The position numbers and the translations under genes were made by a program. From the NCBI GenBank assembly GCA_035266685.1, contig DATFMX010000117.1:1-19511 (forward strand): a DNA stretch of 19,511 nt, given 5' to 3'. Positions within the stretch are counted from its first letter, which is position 1. Every line of letters begins with the position of its first letter. Shown piece by piece: positions 7,678 to 14,948 of the stretch. The notes below the pieces were generated by a model. The model was given only the letters and a program-made list of their open reading frames with translations. It did not search any database and was not told where the DNA came from. This stretch comes from VRUE01 sp035266685 (GTDB lineage: Bacteria > Actinomycetota > Thermoleophilia > Solirubrobacterales > 70-9).

Positions 7678-9678
7678 ATGTTCGTCTCGAAGGCCGCCGT
7701 CGTCGGCGGCGGCACCATGGGCGGCGAGATCGCGCAGGCGATCGCCGCCTCCGACATCCCCGTCGTCGTCAAGGACATCGACCAGAAGTTCGTCGACGCG
7801 GCGGTGGAGAAAGCCCGCGCCGTCACCGAGGGGCAGCTCGCGCGCCTGGTCAAGAAGGAGAAGCTGACCCAGGAGCAGGCCGACGCGCGCCTCGCCGAGG
7901 TTATGGGGCTGATCACCGGGACGACGAGCTACGGCGAGTTCGGCGATGTCGACTTTGTCGTCGAGGCGGTGCCGGAGCGGATGGAGATCAAGCAGGCGGT
8001 CTTCCGCGAGCTCGATGCCGCCACCCCCGGGCACGCGATCCTCTCCTCCAACACCTCCTCGCTCTCGATCACCGAGATCGGCGAAGCGACGCTGCGCCCC
8101 GACAAGGTCGTCGGCTTCCACTTCTTCTACCCGGCCTCGGTGATGCCGCTGGTCGAGGTGATCGCCAGCGAGGACAGCTCGGAGGAGACCGCGACCGCCG
8201 CCTACAACTTCGCCCAGGCGATCAAGAAGCAGCCGATCGTCTGCGGCGAGGTCCCCGGCTTCGTCGTCAACCGGGTGCTGATGGCGACGATGGGGGAGAT
8301 CTGGCGCGCCCAGGAGACGCAGGGCCTCTCGCTGAAGGCGATCGACGAGGCGATCGCCGGCGCCAAAGCGGCGCCGATGGGCCCCTTCTTCCTAACTGAC
8401 CTGCTCGGCCTCGACACCGTGCTGCATGTCGCCGAGCACCTCAACGACTCCTACGGCGAGAGCTTCTACGTCCACAAGGGCCTGCAGGGCCTCGTCGCCG
8501 ACGGCAAGCTCGGCGTCAAGAGCGGCGGCGAGGGCTTCTTCAAGGAGGGCGAGCAGAACATCCCCGGCGACGCCGAGCCCGACACCGAGGAGCTGGTCGC
8601 GATGTTCACCGGCCGCGCCCTGATCGAGGCCTGCCAGTTGGTCGAGGAGGGCGTCTGCTCGGTCCGCGACATCGACCTCGGGATGATGGCCGGGGCCGGA
8701 CTGGACCCGCGCAAAGGCCTCTTCCCGCCGTTCTGGAAAGCCGACCTCGAGGGGCTCGACGCGATCCTCGAGCGGATCGAGCGGCTGGAGGAGAAGCACG
8801 GCGAGCGCTTCGCGCCGCCGCTGCTGCTCAAGCGGCTCGTCGCCCAGGGGCGGCTCGGGCTCAAATCCGGCCAGGGCTTCTACCCCTACCCGCAGCCCGA
8901 CGAGGGCCACCAGCCGGAGACGGTGAAGCTGGAGACGCGCGGCGACGTCGCGATCGCCTGGCTCGCCAACGCGCCGATGAACGCGATCTCGCCCGACGTG
9001 ATCCGCGACCTCGGCGCGGTCTGGGAGAAGGTGAAGGCGTCGGACGAGCTGGGCGCGATGGTCGTCGCCTCAGCGATCCCGGTCGTCTTCTCCGCCGGCG
9101 CCGACATCAAGGCGTTCACGGCGATGGACGAAGCCGCGGGCGCGGAGCTGCTGCACAAGGGCCACGCGCTGCTGCGCGAGCTCGGCAGCGAGAGCACGGC
9201 GACGATCGCCGCGGTCAACTCGATCGCCTTCGGCGGCGGCTGCGAGCTGGCGATGTCCTGCGATGTGCGGATCGCCGCCGAGGCGGCGGTCTTCGGCCAG
9301 CCCGAGATCAAGCTCGGCATCGTGCCCGGCTTCGGCGGCACGCAGCGGCTGCCGCGCCTGGTCGGCCCGAACAAGGCGCTGGAGATGAACCTGACCGGCG
9401 AGGCGATCCTCGCCGGCGAGGCGCTTGAGTCCGGCCTCGCGAACCGGGTCGTGCCCGACCACGAGCTGTTCGAGACGGCGCTGATGTGGGCGCGCAAGCT
9501 GGCCGCCCAGGCGCCGATCGCCCGCGGCCAGATCAAGAGCGCCTCGCACAAGGGCGACCTCGACGAGGGCATCGAGGCCGAGAAGCAGGCCTTCGCCACC
9601 GCCTTCAGCAGCGAGGACGCCAAGGAGGGCATCGCAGCCTTCCTAGGCAAACGCACCCCCAAATGGAGCGGCAAGTAA
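7678..9678 (+). CDS. Bifunctional 3-hydroxyacyl-CoA dehydrogenase / enoyl-CoA hydratase
   Basis: Two beta-oxidation-type steps on one 666-residue chain: hydration of enoyl-CoA and NAD-dependent oxidation of the 3-hydroxyacyl-CoA. The dehydrogenase is N-terminal: Rossmann loop VGGGTMGGEIA (9-19), catalytic H148 in GFHFFYP, then two C-terminal dehydrogenase segments to about residue 405. The hydratase/crotonase domain follows (about 415-666), with oxyanion-loop SAGADIKAF and both catalytic glutamates, E523 (GGGCE) and E543 (QPE), 20 residues apart as in the classical enzyme. This order is the reverse of E. coli FadB and matches the shorter fusions known in archaea. The residue after HFF is Tyr151 instead of the usual Asn. 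GGAGG (7663-7667) lies 10 nt before the ATG. No thiolase is adjacent; the gene is followed 35 nt later by sir2. Confidence 0.93.
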   Translation: MFVSKAAVVGGGTMGGEIAQAIAASDIPVVVKDIDQKFVDAAVEKARAVTEGQLARLVKKEKLTQEQADARLAEVMGLITGTTSYGEFGDVDFVVEAVPERMEIKQAVFRELDAATPGHAILSSNTSSLSITEIGEATLRPDKVVGFHFFYPASVMPLVEVIASEDSSEETATAAYNFAQAIKKQPIVCGEVPGFVVNRVLMATMGEIWRAQETQGLSLKAIDEAIAGAKAAPMGPFFLTDLLGLDTVLHVAEHLNDSYGESFYVHKGLQGLVADGKLGVKSGGEGFFKEGEQNIPGDAEPDTEELVAMFTGRALIEACQLVEEGVCSVRDIDLGMMAGAGLDPRKGLFPPFWKADLEGLDAILERIERLEEKHGERFAPPLLLKRLVAQGRLGLKSGQGFYPYPQPDEGHQPETVKLETRGDVAIAWLANAPMNAISPDVIRDLGAVWEKVKASDELGAMVVASAIPVVFSAGADIKAFTAMDEAAGAELLHKGHALLRELGSESTATIAAVNSIAFGGGCELAMSCDVRIAAEAAVFGQPEIKLGIVPGFGGTQRLPRLVGPNKALEMNLTGEAILAGEALESGLANRVVPDHELFETALMWARKLAAQAPIARGQIKSASHKGDLDEGIEAEKQAFATAFSSEDAKEGIAAFLGKRTPKWSGK

Positions 9679-9690
9679 CACCAACCAGGG

Positions 9691-9739
9691 GCCGACGGGC
9701 CGAAAAGCCACGTATGTCGTGGGAAATCGGCCCGTCGGC
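9691..9739 (+). promoter_or_regulatory. Large nested hairpin at the CoA-fusion/sir2 junction
   Basis: Outer stem GCCGACGGGCCGA (9691-9703) pairs perfectly with TCGGCCCGTCGGC (9727-9739). Inside it, a symmetric purine internal loop (AAAG 9704-9707 opposite GAAA 9723-9726) leads to a second stem, CCACG (9708-9712)/CGTGG (9718-9722), capped by a 5-nt TATGT loop. The apparent sir2 ATG (9714-9716) sits in that apical loop. There is no U-tract. It could be a terminator/attenuator between the two genes, a translational switch or a protein-binding RNA element. Confidence 0.7.
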
Positions 9740-10481
9740 GGTGGAGCTGGCGGGGCTCGTGCGCGAGTCGCGCTGCACCGTCGCGCTTACCGGGGCCGGG
9801 GTCTCGGTGCCATCCGGGATTCCGGACTTCCGCACGCCGGAGAGCGGGTTGTGGGCGAACGTCGACCCGATGGAGGTCGCCCATATCGACGTCTTCGAGC
9901 GCGACCCGGAGCGCTTCTGGTCCTACTACCGGCCGCGCTTCTCCTCGCTCGGCGACAAACGGCCGAACCGCGCCCACGAGGCGCTGGCCGAGCTCGAGCG
10001 GCGCGGCCTGCTCGCCGGCACGATCACCCAGAACATCGACCGCCTGCACCGCGCCGCGGGCTCACGCGAGGTGGTCGAGGTCCACGGCTCGATCGCCAGC
10101 TCGAGCTGCTGCGAGTGCGATACGTCATATGAGCTGGAGCAGGTCGAGGCGCTCTTCGACGCCGCGGGCGTCGCGATCTGTGCCGCCTGTGGCGGTGCGG
10201 TCAAACCGGACGTCGTGCTGTTCGGCGAGATGCTGCCCGAAGCGGCGATGCGGCGGGCGCAGGAGCTCGCCGCGAGCGCCGATCTGATGCTCTGCATCGG
10301 CAGCTCGCTCGTCGTCCACCCGGTCGCCGCCCTGCCCGAGTTGACGCTCTCCTCCGGCGGCAGGCTGGCGATCGTCACCAAGGGCGCCACCCCGTACGAC
10401 GACGCCGCCGCGCTGAAGCTCGACGGCGAGGTCGACGAGGAACTGGACGCCCTGCTCGCGGCGTTGGGTGGGTCCGCGTGA
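9714..10481 (+). CDS. Sir2-family NAD-dependent protein deacylase
   Basis: Removes acyl groups from lysines using NAD, releasing nicotinamide and O-acyl-ADP-ribose. The 255 residues form a single catalytic core. Motifs are GAGVS (27-31), GIPDFR (35-40), TQNID (105-109), catalytic H124 in VEVHGS, a zinc-binding C132-x2-C135...C156-x2-C159 pair, FGE (170-172) and GSS (196-198). The late INLE-type adenine-side motif is altered to IVTKG. The Ala-Tyr/Arg pair expected of desuccinylating CobB enzymes is not evident, so acyl preference is open. The start is uncertain: ATG 9714 lies in a hairpin loop, while GTG 9741, just after the hairpin, would give a normal sirtuin N-terminus (VELAGLVRESR). It overlaps the next gene by GTGA. 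The neighbouring acyl-CoA enzyme suggests a link to acyl-lysine turnover (inference). Confidence 0.92.
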   Translation: MSWEIGPSAVELAGLVRESRCTVALTGAGVSVPSGIPDFRTPESGLWANVDPMEVAHIDVFERDPERFWSYYRPRFSSLGDKRPNRAHEALAELERRGLLAGTITQNIDRLHRAAGSREVVEVHGSIASSSCCECDTSYELEQVEALFDAAGVAICAACGGAVKPDVVLFGEMLPEAAMRRAQELAASADLMLCIGSSLVVHPVAALPELTLSSGGRLAIVTKGATPYDDAAALKLDGEVDEELDALLAALGGSA

Positions 10482-11149
10482 GCATGGAGAACGGTACGCC
10501 GGACCTGCCGGCAGCAGTCGTCTTCGACAACGACGGCCTGCTGCTCGACACCGAGTCCGTCTGGACGCGGGCCGAGCGCGACCTCTTCGCGCGCCGCGGG
10601 CTCGACTTCACGCCGGCGGACAAGCGCGAGCTGGTCGGCACCTCGGCCGAGATCGCCGGCGGCATCCTCGAGCGCCGGCTCGAGGAGCCCGGCCGGGGTC
10701 CCGCGCTGATCGAGGAGCTCAACGAGCTGGTCGTCGCCGAGCTCGAGCACGGGGTCGAGGCGATGGTCGGCGCCCGCGAGCTGCTGCACGAGCTGAAGCG
10801 ACGCGGGACTCCGCTCGGCCTGGTCTCCAACTCGCCGCTCGCCTTCGTGCGACGCTCGCTCGAGATCGTCGGCTTCGGCGATCACTTCGAAGTTGTCGTC
10901 AGCGCCCACGAAGTGGCAGAGCCGAAGCCTGCGCCGGACCCCTATCTCGAGGCCTGCCGCAGGCTCGAGGTCGAGCCGGGGTTGGAGGTCGTCGCGCTGG
11001 AGGACTCGCCGACCGGTGTCGCTGCCGCCCGTGCTGCTGGGCTGACCGTGATCGGCATCCCATCGCTGGAGGGCATCGCGCTGGAGGAAGCGCACGAGAT
11101 CGCCGAGTCGCTGCTCGACGAGGTCGTGGCGAGACGGCTCAGCCTCTGA
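10478..11149 (+). CDS. HAD superfamily hydrolase, beta-phosphoglucomutase-like (subfamily IA)
   Basis: A 223-residue haloacid-dehalogenase fold protein, probably a small-molecule phosphatase or phosphomutase. Motif I is D17-N-D19-G (FDNDGLLLDTE; D17 nucleophile, D19 acid/base), motif II S117 (LVSNS), motif III K150 (EPKPAPDPY) and motif IV E175-D176 (ALEDSPTG). The helical cap between motifs I and II (about 25-95) is the C1 cap of the PgmB/Gph-like group. The GTG start overlaps the sir2 stop (GTGA); an ATG at 10484 is an alternative two codons in. It is the third gene of the likely CoA-fusion/sir2/HAD unit. Its stop region overlaps the convergent downstream gene by 11 bp. The substrate is not predictable. 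Confidence 0.88.
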   Translation: MSMENGTPDLPAAVVFDNDGLLLDTESVWTRAERDLFARRGLDFTPADKRELVGTSAEIAGGILERRLEEPGRGPALIEELNELVVAELEHGVEAMVGARELLHELKRRGTPLGLVSNSPLAFVRRSLEIVGFGDHFEVVVSAHEVAEPKPAPDPYLEACRRLEVEPGLEVVALEDSPTGVAAARAAGLTVIGIPSLEGIALEEAHEIAESLLDEVVARRLSL

Positions 11150-12008
11150 GCAGGCGGCGGCGTCGGAGCACTCGCTCGCAGAGCTCGAGCAGGTCTCGGA
11201 CCGAGTTGAGGTTGGGGGAGCTGAGCTCGCCCTTCAGGGCCTCGTTGGCGGCGCTGCCCGCGCCACTCTGCCGCGCCTGCAGCTGGGCCATGTCCTTATC
11301 GTGATCTGGGTCGGCGAGGGCTCCGTCGAGCTCGACCAGCAGCGCCTCGAGCCCGACGCGGAGCTGTAGGGCGGCCTCGCGGTTGCGGCCGGCGTCGAGG
11401 TCGGCGCGGGCCCGCAGGATGAGGGTTTCGCAGGCGTCGAGGCCCTCGCGACCGCCCAGCACCGCGGCGACCCGCTCCTGCGGGCGCAGCTCTTCCTCGC
11501 GTTGGCGGCGCCGGGAGTGCCTGCCGCCGCGGACGTCGACCTCATGCGCGTTCGTGTAGCGGCCCGAGGCCACCTCCTTGCCGCTGCCGTGGCCGATTCG
11601 CACCGTCGCGGCGTGTTCGCCGCGCAGCCCGCGACCCAGCGGGTCGGCGCTCGCCACGGTCTGCGCGTGCAGCGCCCGGTTGAGCAGCGTCAGCGCCTCG
11701 GCGACCGCCGCGTCGATCGACTCCTCGTCGCCGAGGGTCGCGCTCAGCCAGCGCTCCGCCTGCTCGCTCGACTCGAACGGTTCCGGCGCCCGCACGGCGG
11801 TCACCCGGGCAAGCGCTACGGGATTCGGCTCGGCGCCGGGCTCGGCCCGCTTCGGCTTGCGCCGCCGGCGCCGCGGCGCGGCGGGGGCGGCGACGGTTTC
11901 GATCACCAGCACCCGCTCGCCCGCCTCGTCGCGAGCCAGGTAGCGACCGTCCGGAAGTCCGAGCTCGCCGGGGAGCTCGAACTGGACGAATCCGAAGAAC
12001 TGGCTCAG
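11139..12008 (-). CDS. Conserved hypothetical protein, apparent CTG start
   Basis: A 289-residue protein I cannot assign to a named family. It opens with LSQFFGFVQFELPGELGLPDGRY, continues to an Arg/Lys-rich patch (RRRRRKPKR) at about 45-55, an acidic/alanine helical segment, a basic middle and a helical C-terminus ending RRRRLLRG. Soluble, with no signal peptide or membrane helix seen. The reading frame extends far upstream but has no ATG, GTG or TTG near the wall-hydrolase end. A CTG at 12008-12006 overlaps that gene's TGA as CTGA, the same geometry as the ATGA/GTGA couplings elsewhere in the window, and precedes the protein-like sequence exactly. The next in-frame GTG would delete about 35 residues of good-looking sequence. 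It probably forms an operon with, and is coupled to, the wall-hydrolase gene. Confidence 0.7.
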   Translation of the reverse strand: MSQFFGFVQFELPGELGLPDGRYLARDEAGERVLVIETVAAPAAPRRRRRKPKRAEPGAEPNPVALARVTAVRAPEPFESSEQAERWLSATLGDEESIDAAVAEALTLLNRALHAQTVASADPLGRGLRGEHAATVRIGHGSGKEVASGRYTNAHEVDVRGGRHSRRRQREEELRPQERVAAVLGGREGLDACETLILRARADLDAGRNREAALQLRVGLEALLVELDGALADPDHDKDMAQLQARQSGAGSAANEALKGELSSPNLNSVRDLLELCERVLRRRRLLRG

Positions 12009-14296
12009 TTGCCCTTGTGCCCGTCGGGCAGCGCGAACCGCGACGGCGCCGTGGGCACCTTCGGATTCCTGATGCCCTCGAGCCGCTTGGTCAGCCGCAG
12101 CCACTGCTTCGGCCCCAGCAGAGCGTTGAACTCTTCGCCGAAGGCGCCGCCGAGTGGGCGGTAGCCGATATGCACGTGGTCGTAGTGATCGGACATGGCG
12201 ATGCTGGATTCGCCCGGCAGGTCCTCGAGCGAGATCACCTGATGGGGGTGCATCGTCCCCTGCAGCTGCAGCACCGTGCGGATCAGCTCGTCGGTCAGGG
12301 TGCCCGGCCCCTGGTGGCCGGTGACGGGCACGCCGTTGATCGTCGGGATGTCGACCGCGTCGCCGGTCGAGTGCTCGGAGACGTTGCCGGACGTGGTCAG
12401 GTAGCTGTGTCCGCACTCGAGCGCGCTGACCGAGAGCTCGAAGCCTTTGGAGACCAGGTACTCGAGCACCGCCAGCACACGCCGGTCGATCTTGCCGGTG
12501 GCGATGTCGGTGCGGCCACAGTTGTAGATCTCGAGGTGCTTGTCGGCCAGCACCCGGCGCTCCAGCGCCTCCTTGGAGAGCAGCAGGACGCCGGCGCCGC
12601 TGAGCTCGCTGGTCAGCGGGTTCTTGCCCTTGGCGCGGTAGATCGCCGTCGCCTCGAGCAGCTTCCAGCCGTCGAGGATCGGCTTCGGGTCGATCTTCGG
12701 CGCGCCCTTGCCGGCGGGGCGGATGGCGAAGTTGACATGCGGGTCGACGCCGTCTTCGGGCCCGCCGATCGTCCCCAGCTCGGTCCCGGCTATAACCCTC
12801 GACCCGACCCTTAGGGTTCCGTCGGCGCCCTTTGCGGCGGCGCTGTCCACCGCCGCCCCCGCGGACTGATCGCCCCCGGTGCGTCCCGGCAGCGCGTAGA
12901 GCCGCGGGCGGATGTTCTGGCTGTCGACCGGGACCCGCTTCTCCTTGCCGGTCGGGGTGACCACGCGGCGGTGCTCGCGCACGATCGCGCCGAGCTTGGC
13001 GTAGATGTAGCGGTTGCCGTAGGCGTCGCGCAGGATCACGTAGCGGCCGAGCCGCGCAGACTCGCCCAGCTTGACGATCGTGCCGTCGTTGACGGCGACG
13101 ACCGGGGCGCCCTGGCGGGCGTAGATGTTGATCCCGTGCCGGGTCGGCGAGGAGGAGATCACCTCGGCGGCGTTGCCGTATTCGTCGCGCTGCTGCGGCG
13201 TCGCCTTGCTCAGCGCCGCGCGGGCGGAGATTTCATCCGCGTAGCGGGCGTCGGCGGCGACCGGGAAGTGCGCCCCCTCGGTCAGTCCGGTGAGCGAGCC
13301 GACCAGGTCGGTCGGCAGCTTGCCGTAAGCGCGGGCGTACAGCAGCACCTCCTGCACGTACCAGTCGGCGTGGTTGTAGGCGAAGATCGCGTGGTAGAGG
13401 TCCTTGCCCCCGCCCGCCACGTGCAGGTAGTGGGCGGCAGCGCAGATCGCGTCGACCGGGTTGTAGGGGTCCTTGCGGCCGTCGCCGTTGGCGTCGACGC
13501 CGTAGGTCTGCCAGCTGGAGGGGATGAACTGCATCCAGCCGACCGCGCCGGCGCTGGAGACATTGAGGTTGGTGCCGAAGGCGGTCTCGATCTTGTTGAT
13601 CGCGGCGAGAACCTCCCAGGGGATCCCGTACTGGGTTCCGCAGGCCTGGTAGATCGGCAGCAGGAAGGGCGGGATCTCGAACGAGTCGATGACGAAGTTG
13701 GGGACGCCGATCGGCGCCGGGCCGAAGGTGGCGATCGTCGCGTCGGGATTGGCGCCGGTCGGCGCGCCGCCCTGGCCGAACTGCGAGCCGCCGTCGCCGC
13801 CTTCCTTTGGGGGCTGCACGCCGGCGGTCGCGGCCGGCGCTGCGACCCCGCCGCCAGAGCCGTCGCCGCCAAGACTCTGGTTGTGCTTGACCCCCGGGGC
13901 CGGCGCGCTGGGGGCTTCGGAGGCTTCCAGGGACGCGCCGCTGTGGACCTTGTCGCCGCCCGCCTGCCGCGGCTGTTCGGCTTCTTCGCCTTCTACAGGG
14001 GTCGCGGGCTTGCCTTCGCCGTTCGCCGCTTCTTCGGCTTCCTCGCTCGCATCTTCGGCCGATTCGCAGTCGGGGTCTTCGAGGTCGATGAGCCCGTCTT
14101 CGTCGTCGTCGACGCCGTTGGAGCAGGCCGGCTTTTCGCTCGGCGGGGTGACCAGGGAGGGGGTCGTGGAGAGACCCTGGGTCGCCTGTCCCTCGCTGAG
14201 GCCGGCCGACGGATCGGCGCCCGCCATGCCGACGCCGAACGCGGTGACAACCGCGAATCCGGCCAGCGCGATGATCAGTGCAAGCTTCTGTCTCAT
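12005..14296 (-). CDS. Secreted multidomain murein hydrolase: SLT lytic transglycosylase, degenerate M23, M15-like peptidase
   Basis: A 763-residue exported protein. Residues 1-27 form a signal peptide (MRQKLALIIALAGF... ending AGA). A short acidic Ca-binding-type module follows (CSNGVDDDEDGLIDLEDPDC, 58-77), then a low-complexity linker to about 200. The SLT/MltB-like transglycosylase domain (about 205-325) has catalytic E237 (NKIETAFG) and the GWMQFIPSSW motif (253-262). Residues about 385-525 look like an M23/LytM domain, but its metal ligands are replaced: R386-H-G-I-N390 where H-x-G-x-D is expected, and H520-V-N522 instead of HxH. The C-terminal domain has S640-x-H642-x2-G-x-A-x-D649 and H707-V-H709, the metal ligands of M15/LAS D-Ala-D-Ala-type peptidases. 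It probably cleaves glycan strands and peptide stems during wall remodelling, spore germination or resuscitation. Confidence 0.88.
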   Translation of the reverse strand: MRQKLALIIALAGFAVVTAFGVGMAGADPSAGLSEGQATQGLSTTPSLVTPPSEKPACSNGVDDDEDGLIDLEDPDCESAEDASEEAEEAANGEGKPATPVEGEEAEQPRQAGGDKVHSGASLEASEAPSAPAPGVKHNQSLGGDGSGGGVAAPAATAGVQPPKEGGDGGSQFGQGGAPTGANPDATIATFGPAPIGVPNFVIDSFEIPPFLLPIYQACGTQYGIPWEVLAAINKIETAFGTNLNVSSAGAVGWMQFIPSSWQTYGVDANGDGRKDPYNPVDAICAAAHYLHVAGGGKDLYHAIFAYNHADWYVQEVLLYARAYGKLPTDLVGSLTGLTEGAHFPVAADARYADEISARAALSKATPQQRDEYGNAAEVISSSPTRHGINIYARQGAPVVAVNDGTIVKLGESARLGRYVILRDAYGNRYIYAKLGAIVREHRRVVTPTGKEKRVPVDSQNIRPRLYALPGRTGGDQSAGAAVDSAAAKGADGTLRVGSRVIAGTELGTIGGPEDGVDPHVNFAIRPAGKGAPKIDPKPILDGWKLLEATAIYRAKGKNPLTSELSGAGVLLLSKEALERRVLADKHLEIYNCGRTDIATGKIDRRVLAVLEYLVSKGFELSVSALECGHSYLTTSGNVSEHSTGDAVDIPTINGVPVTGHQGPGTLTDELIRTVLQLQGTMHPHQVISLEDLPGESSIAMSDHYDHVHIGYRPLGGAFGEEFNALLGPKQWLRLTKRLEGIRNPKVPTAPSRFALPDGHKGN

Positions 14297-14375
14297 GCGT
14301 TCGCGTCTCCGCTCCCTGCGGGCACGAGCAGGTCCCTACCCGTGTACAACCTCTCCCCAAGCATCCAGCTTGCCC

Positions 14376-14404
14376 AAAGTACTGAGTTGTGCGGAGGCGT
14401 GCAA
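14376..14404 (-). promoter_or_regulatory. Sigma-A-like promoter of the wall-hydrolase gene
   Basis: On the minus strand TTGCAC (14404-14399) and TACTTT (14381-14376) are separated by exactly 17 nt, the best promoter in the window. The expected transcription start near 14369 gives a leader of about 72 nt that begins with a 5-bp hairpin (CAAGC/GCTTG, 14358-14372) and ends with GGAG-type ribosome sites before the ATG at 14296. I looked for a c-di-AMP (ydaO) riboswitch, common before actinobacterial wall hydrolases, and did not recognise one. Confidence 0.6.
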
Positions 14405-14531
14405 CGCGCTGCGCCGCCCCCCAACATGCCCTTAATCAACGGCCGTCCCATGCTTATGGCCGTGCAGCTTTTCAGCCGCGCCGGATGGGCCGGTGAAGAA
14501 GCCGTTACGCAGGGGCGAGAAGTCCGGCCGC

Positions 14532-14559
14532 AGAGCCAGAGCTGCAAAGGCTCTAAGGT
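14532..14559 (+). promoter_or_regulatory. -10 box with overlapping dyad before the coiled-coil gene
   Basis: TAAGGT (14554-14559) ends 7 nt before the GTG at 14567, the leaderless arrangement. A dyad AGAGCC (14532-14537)/GGCTCT (14549-14554) with an 11-nt centre runs from the -35 area to the first base of the -10 and could be an operator. The other 230 bp of this divergent intergenic region hold the wall-hydrolase promoter and no further recognisable element. Confidence 0.4.
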
Positions 14560-14566
14560 GTCGCGG

Positions 14567-14923
14567 GTGAGCTTCGAAAGCGAATTCGAGGACGACCAGG
14601 ACGGCCTGCGGCGGCGCAGCGAGGCGGCGATCGGCGAGCTGGCGCAGGCGCTGCTCGACAGCCATGTGCTCGAGAACGCCGTCGCCGCCGCCTTCGGCGC
14701 CCGCGAGAAGGCGGTGGAGGCCCAGCACGCGGCACTGGCGGCGCTCAACCTGCCGACGGCCGGCGACGTCGAGCGGCTGGAGCGACGCCTGCGCTCGATG
14801 TCGCAGCGGCTCGACGAGGTCGAGGACGAGCTCGACCGGGTCTCGCGCGAGGTCGGAGGACTGAGGCGGGAAATCGCCGCCGAGCGTCGCCAGGCCACCG
14901 CCGACTCGGCCTCCGAGGACTAA
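14567..14923 (+). CDS. Small coiled-coil protein, phasin-like
   Basis: A 118-residue soluble protein, very rich in Glu, Arg, Ala and Leu. The N-terminal half (20-60) is an amphipathic alanine-rich helix. LNLPTAGDVERLERRL then leads into a heptad-patterned coiled coil to about 108 and an acidic tail (SASED). 'LPTxxDVexLexRl' followed by a coiled coil is the C-terminal signature of phasin/PHA-granule-associated proteins, so a granule- or surface-coating role is possible. The match is short and a general coiled-coil protein is equally fair. The frame is open further upstream, but GTG 14567 follows a -10 box by 7 nt and marks where the protein-like sequence starts. The stop lies 2 nt from the convergent phosphorylase stop. 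Confidence 0.75.
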   Translation: MSFESEFEDDQDGLRRRSEAAIGELAQALLDSHVLENAVAAAFGAREKAVEAQHAALAALNLPTAGDVERLERRLRSMSQRLDEVEDELDRVSREVGGLRREIAAERRQATADSASED

Positions 14924-14925
14924 GG

Positions 14926-14948
14926 CTAACCCTCGACTTGAGGGTTAG
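14926..14948. terminator. Bidirectional terminator between convergent genes
   Basis: CTAACCCTC (14926-14934) pairs perfectly with GAGGGTTAG (14940-14948) around a GACTT loop. It starts 3 nt after the coiled-coil gene's TAA on the plus strand, and on the minus strand it forms the last codons and stop of the phosphorylase. Neither side has a long T-run. Confidence 0.75.

Noticed and set aside
14297..14400. Possible c-di-AMP (ydaO) riboswitch before the wall hydrolase
   Set aside because: The leader predicted from the promoter is only about 72 nt, and I do not recognise the conserved ydaO sequence blocks.
12971..14560. Very long plus-strand open frame antisense to the wall hydrolase, running into the coiled-coil gene
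   Set aside because: It is an antisense shadow of a high-G+C gene with Val/Gly/Arg/Asp-biased composition; the coherent protein begins only after the promoter-like box at 14554.
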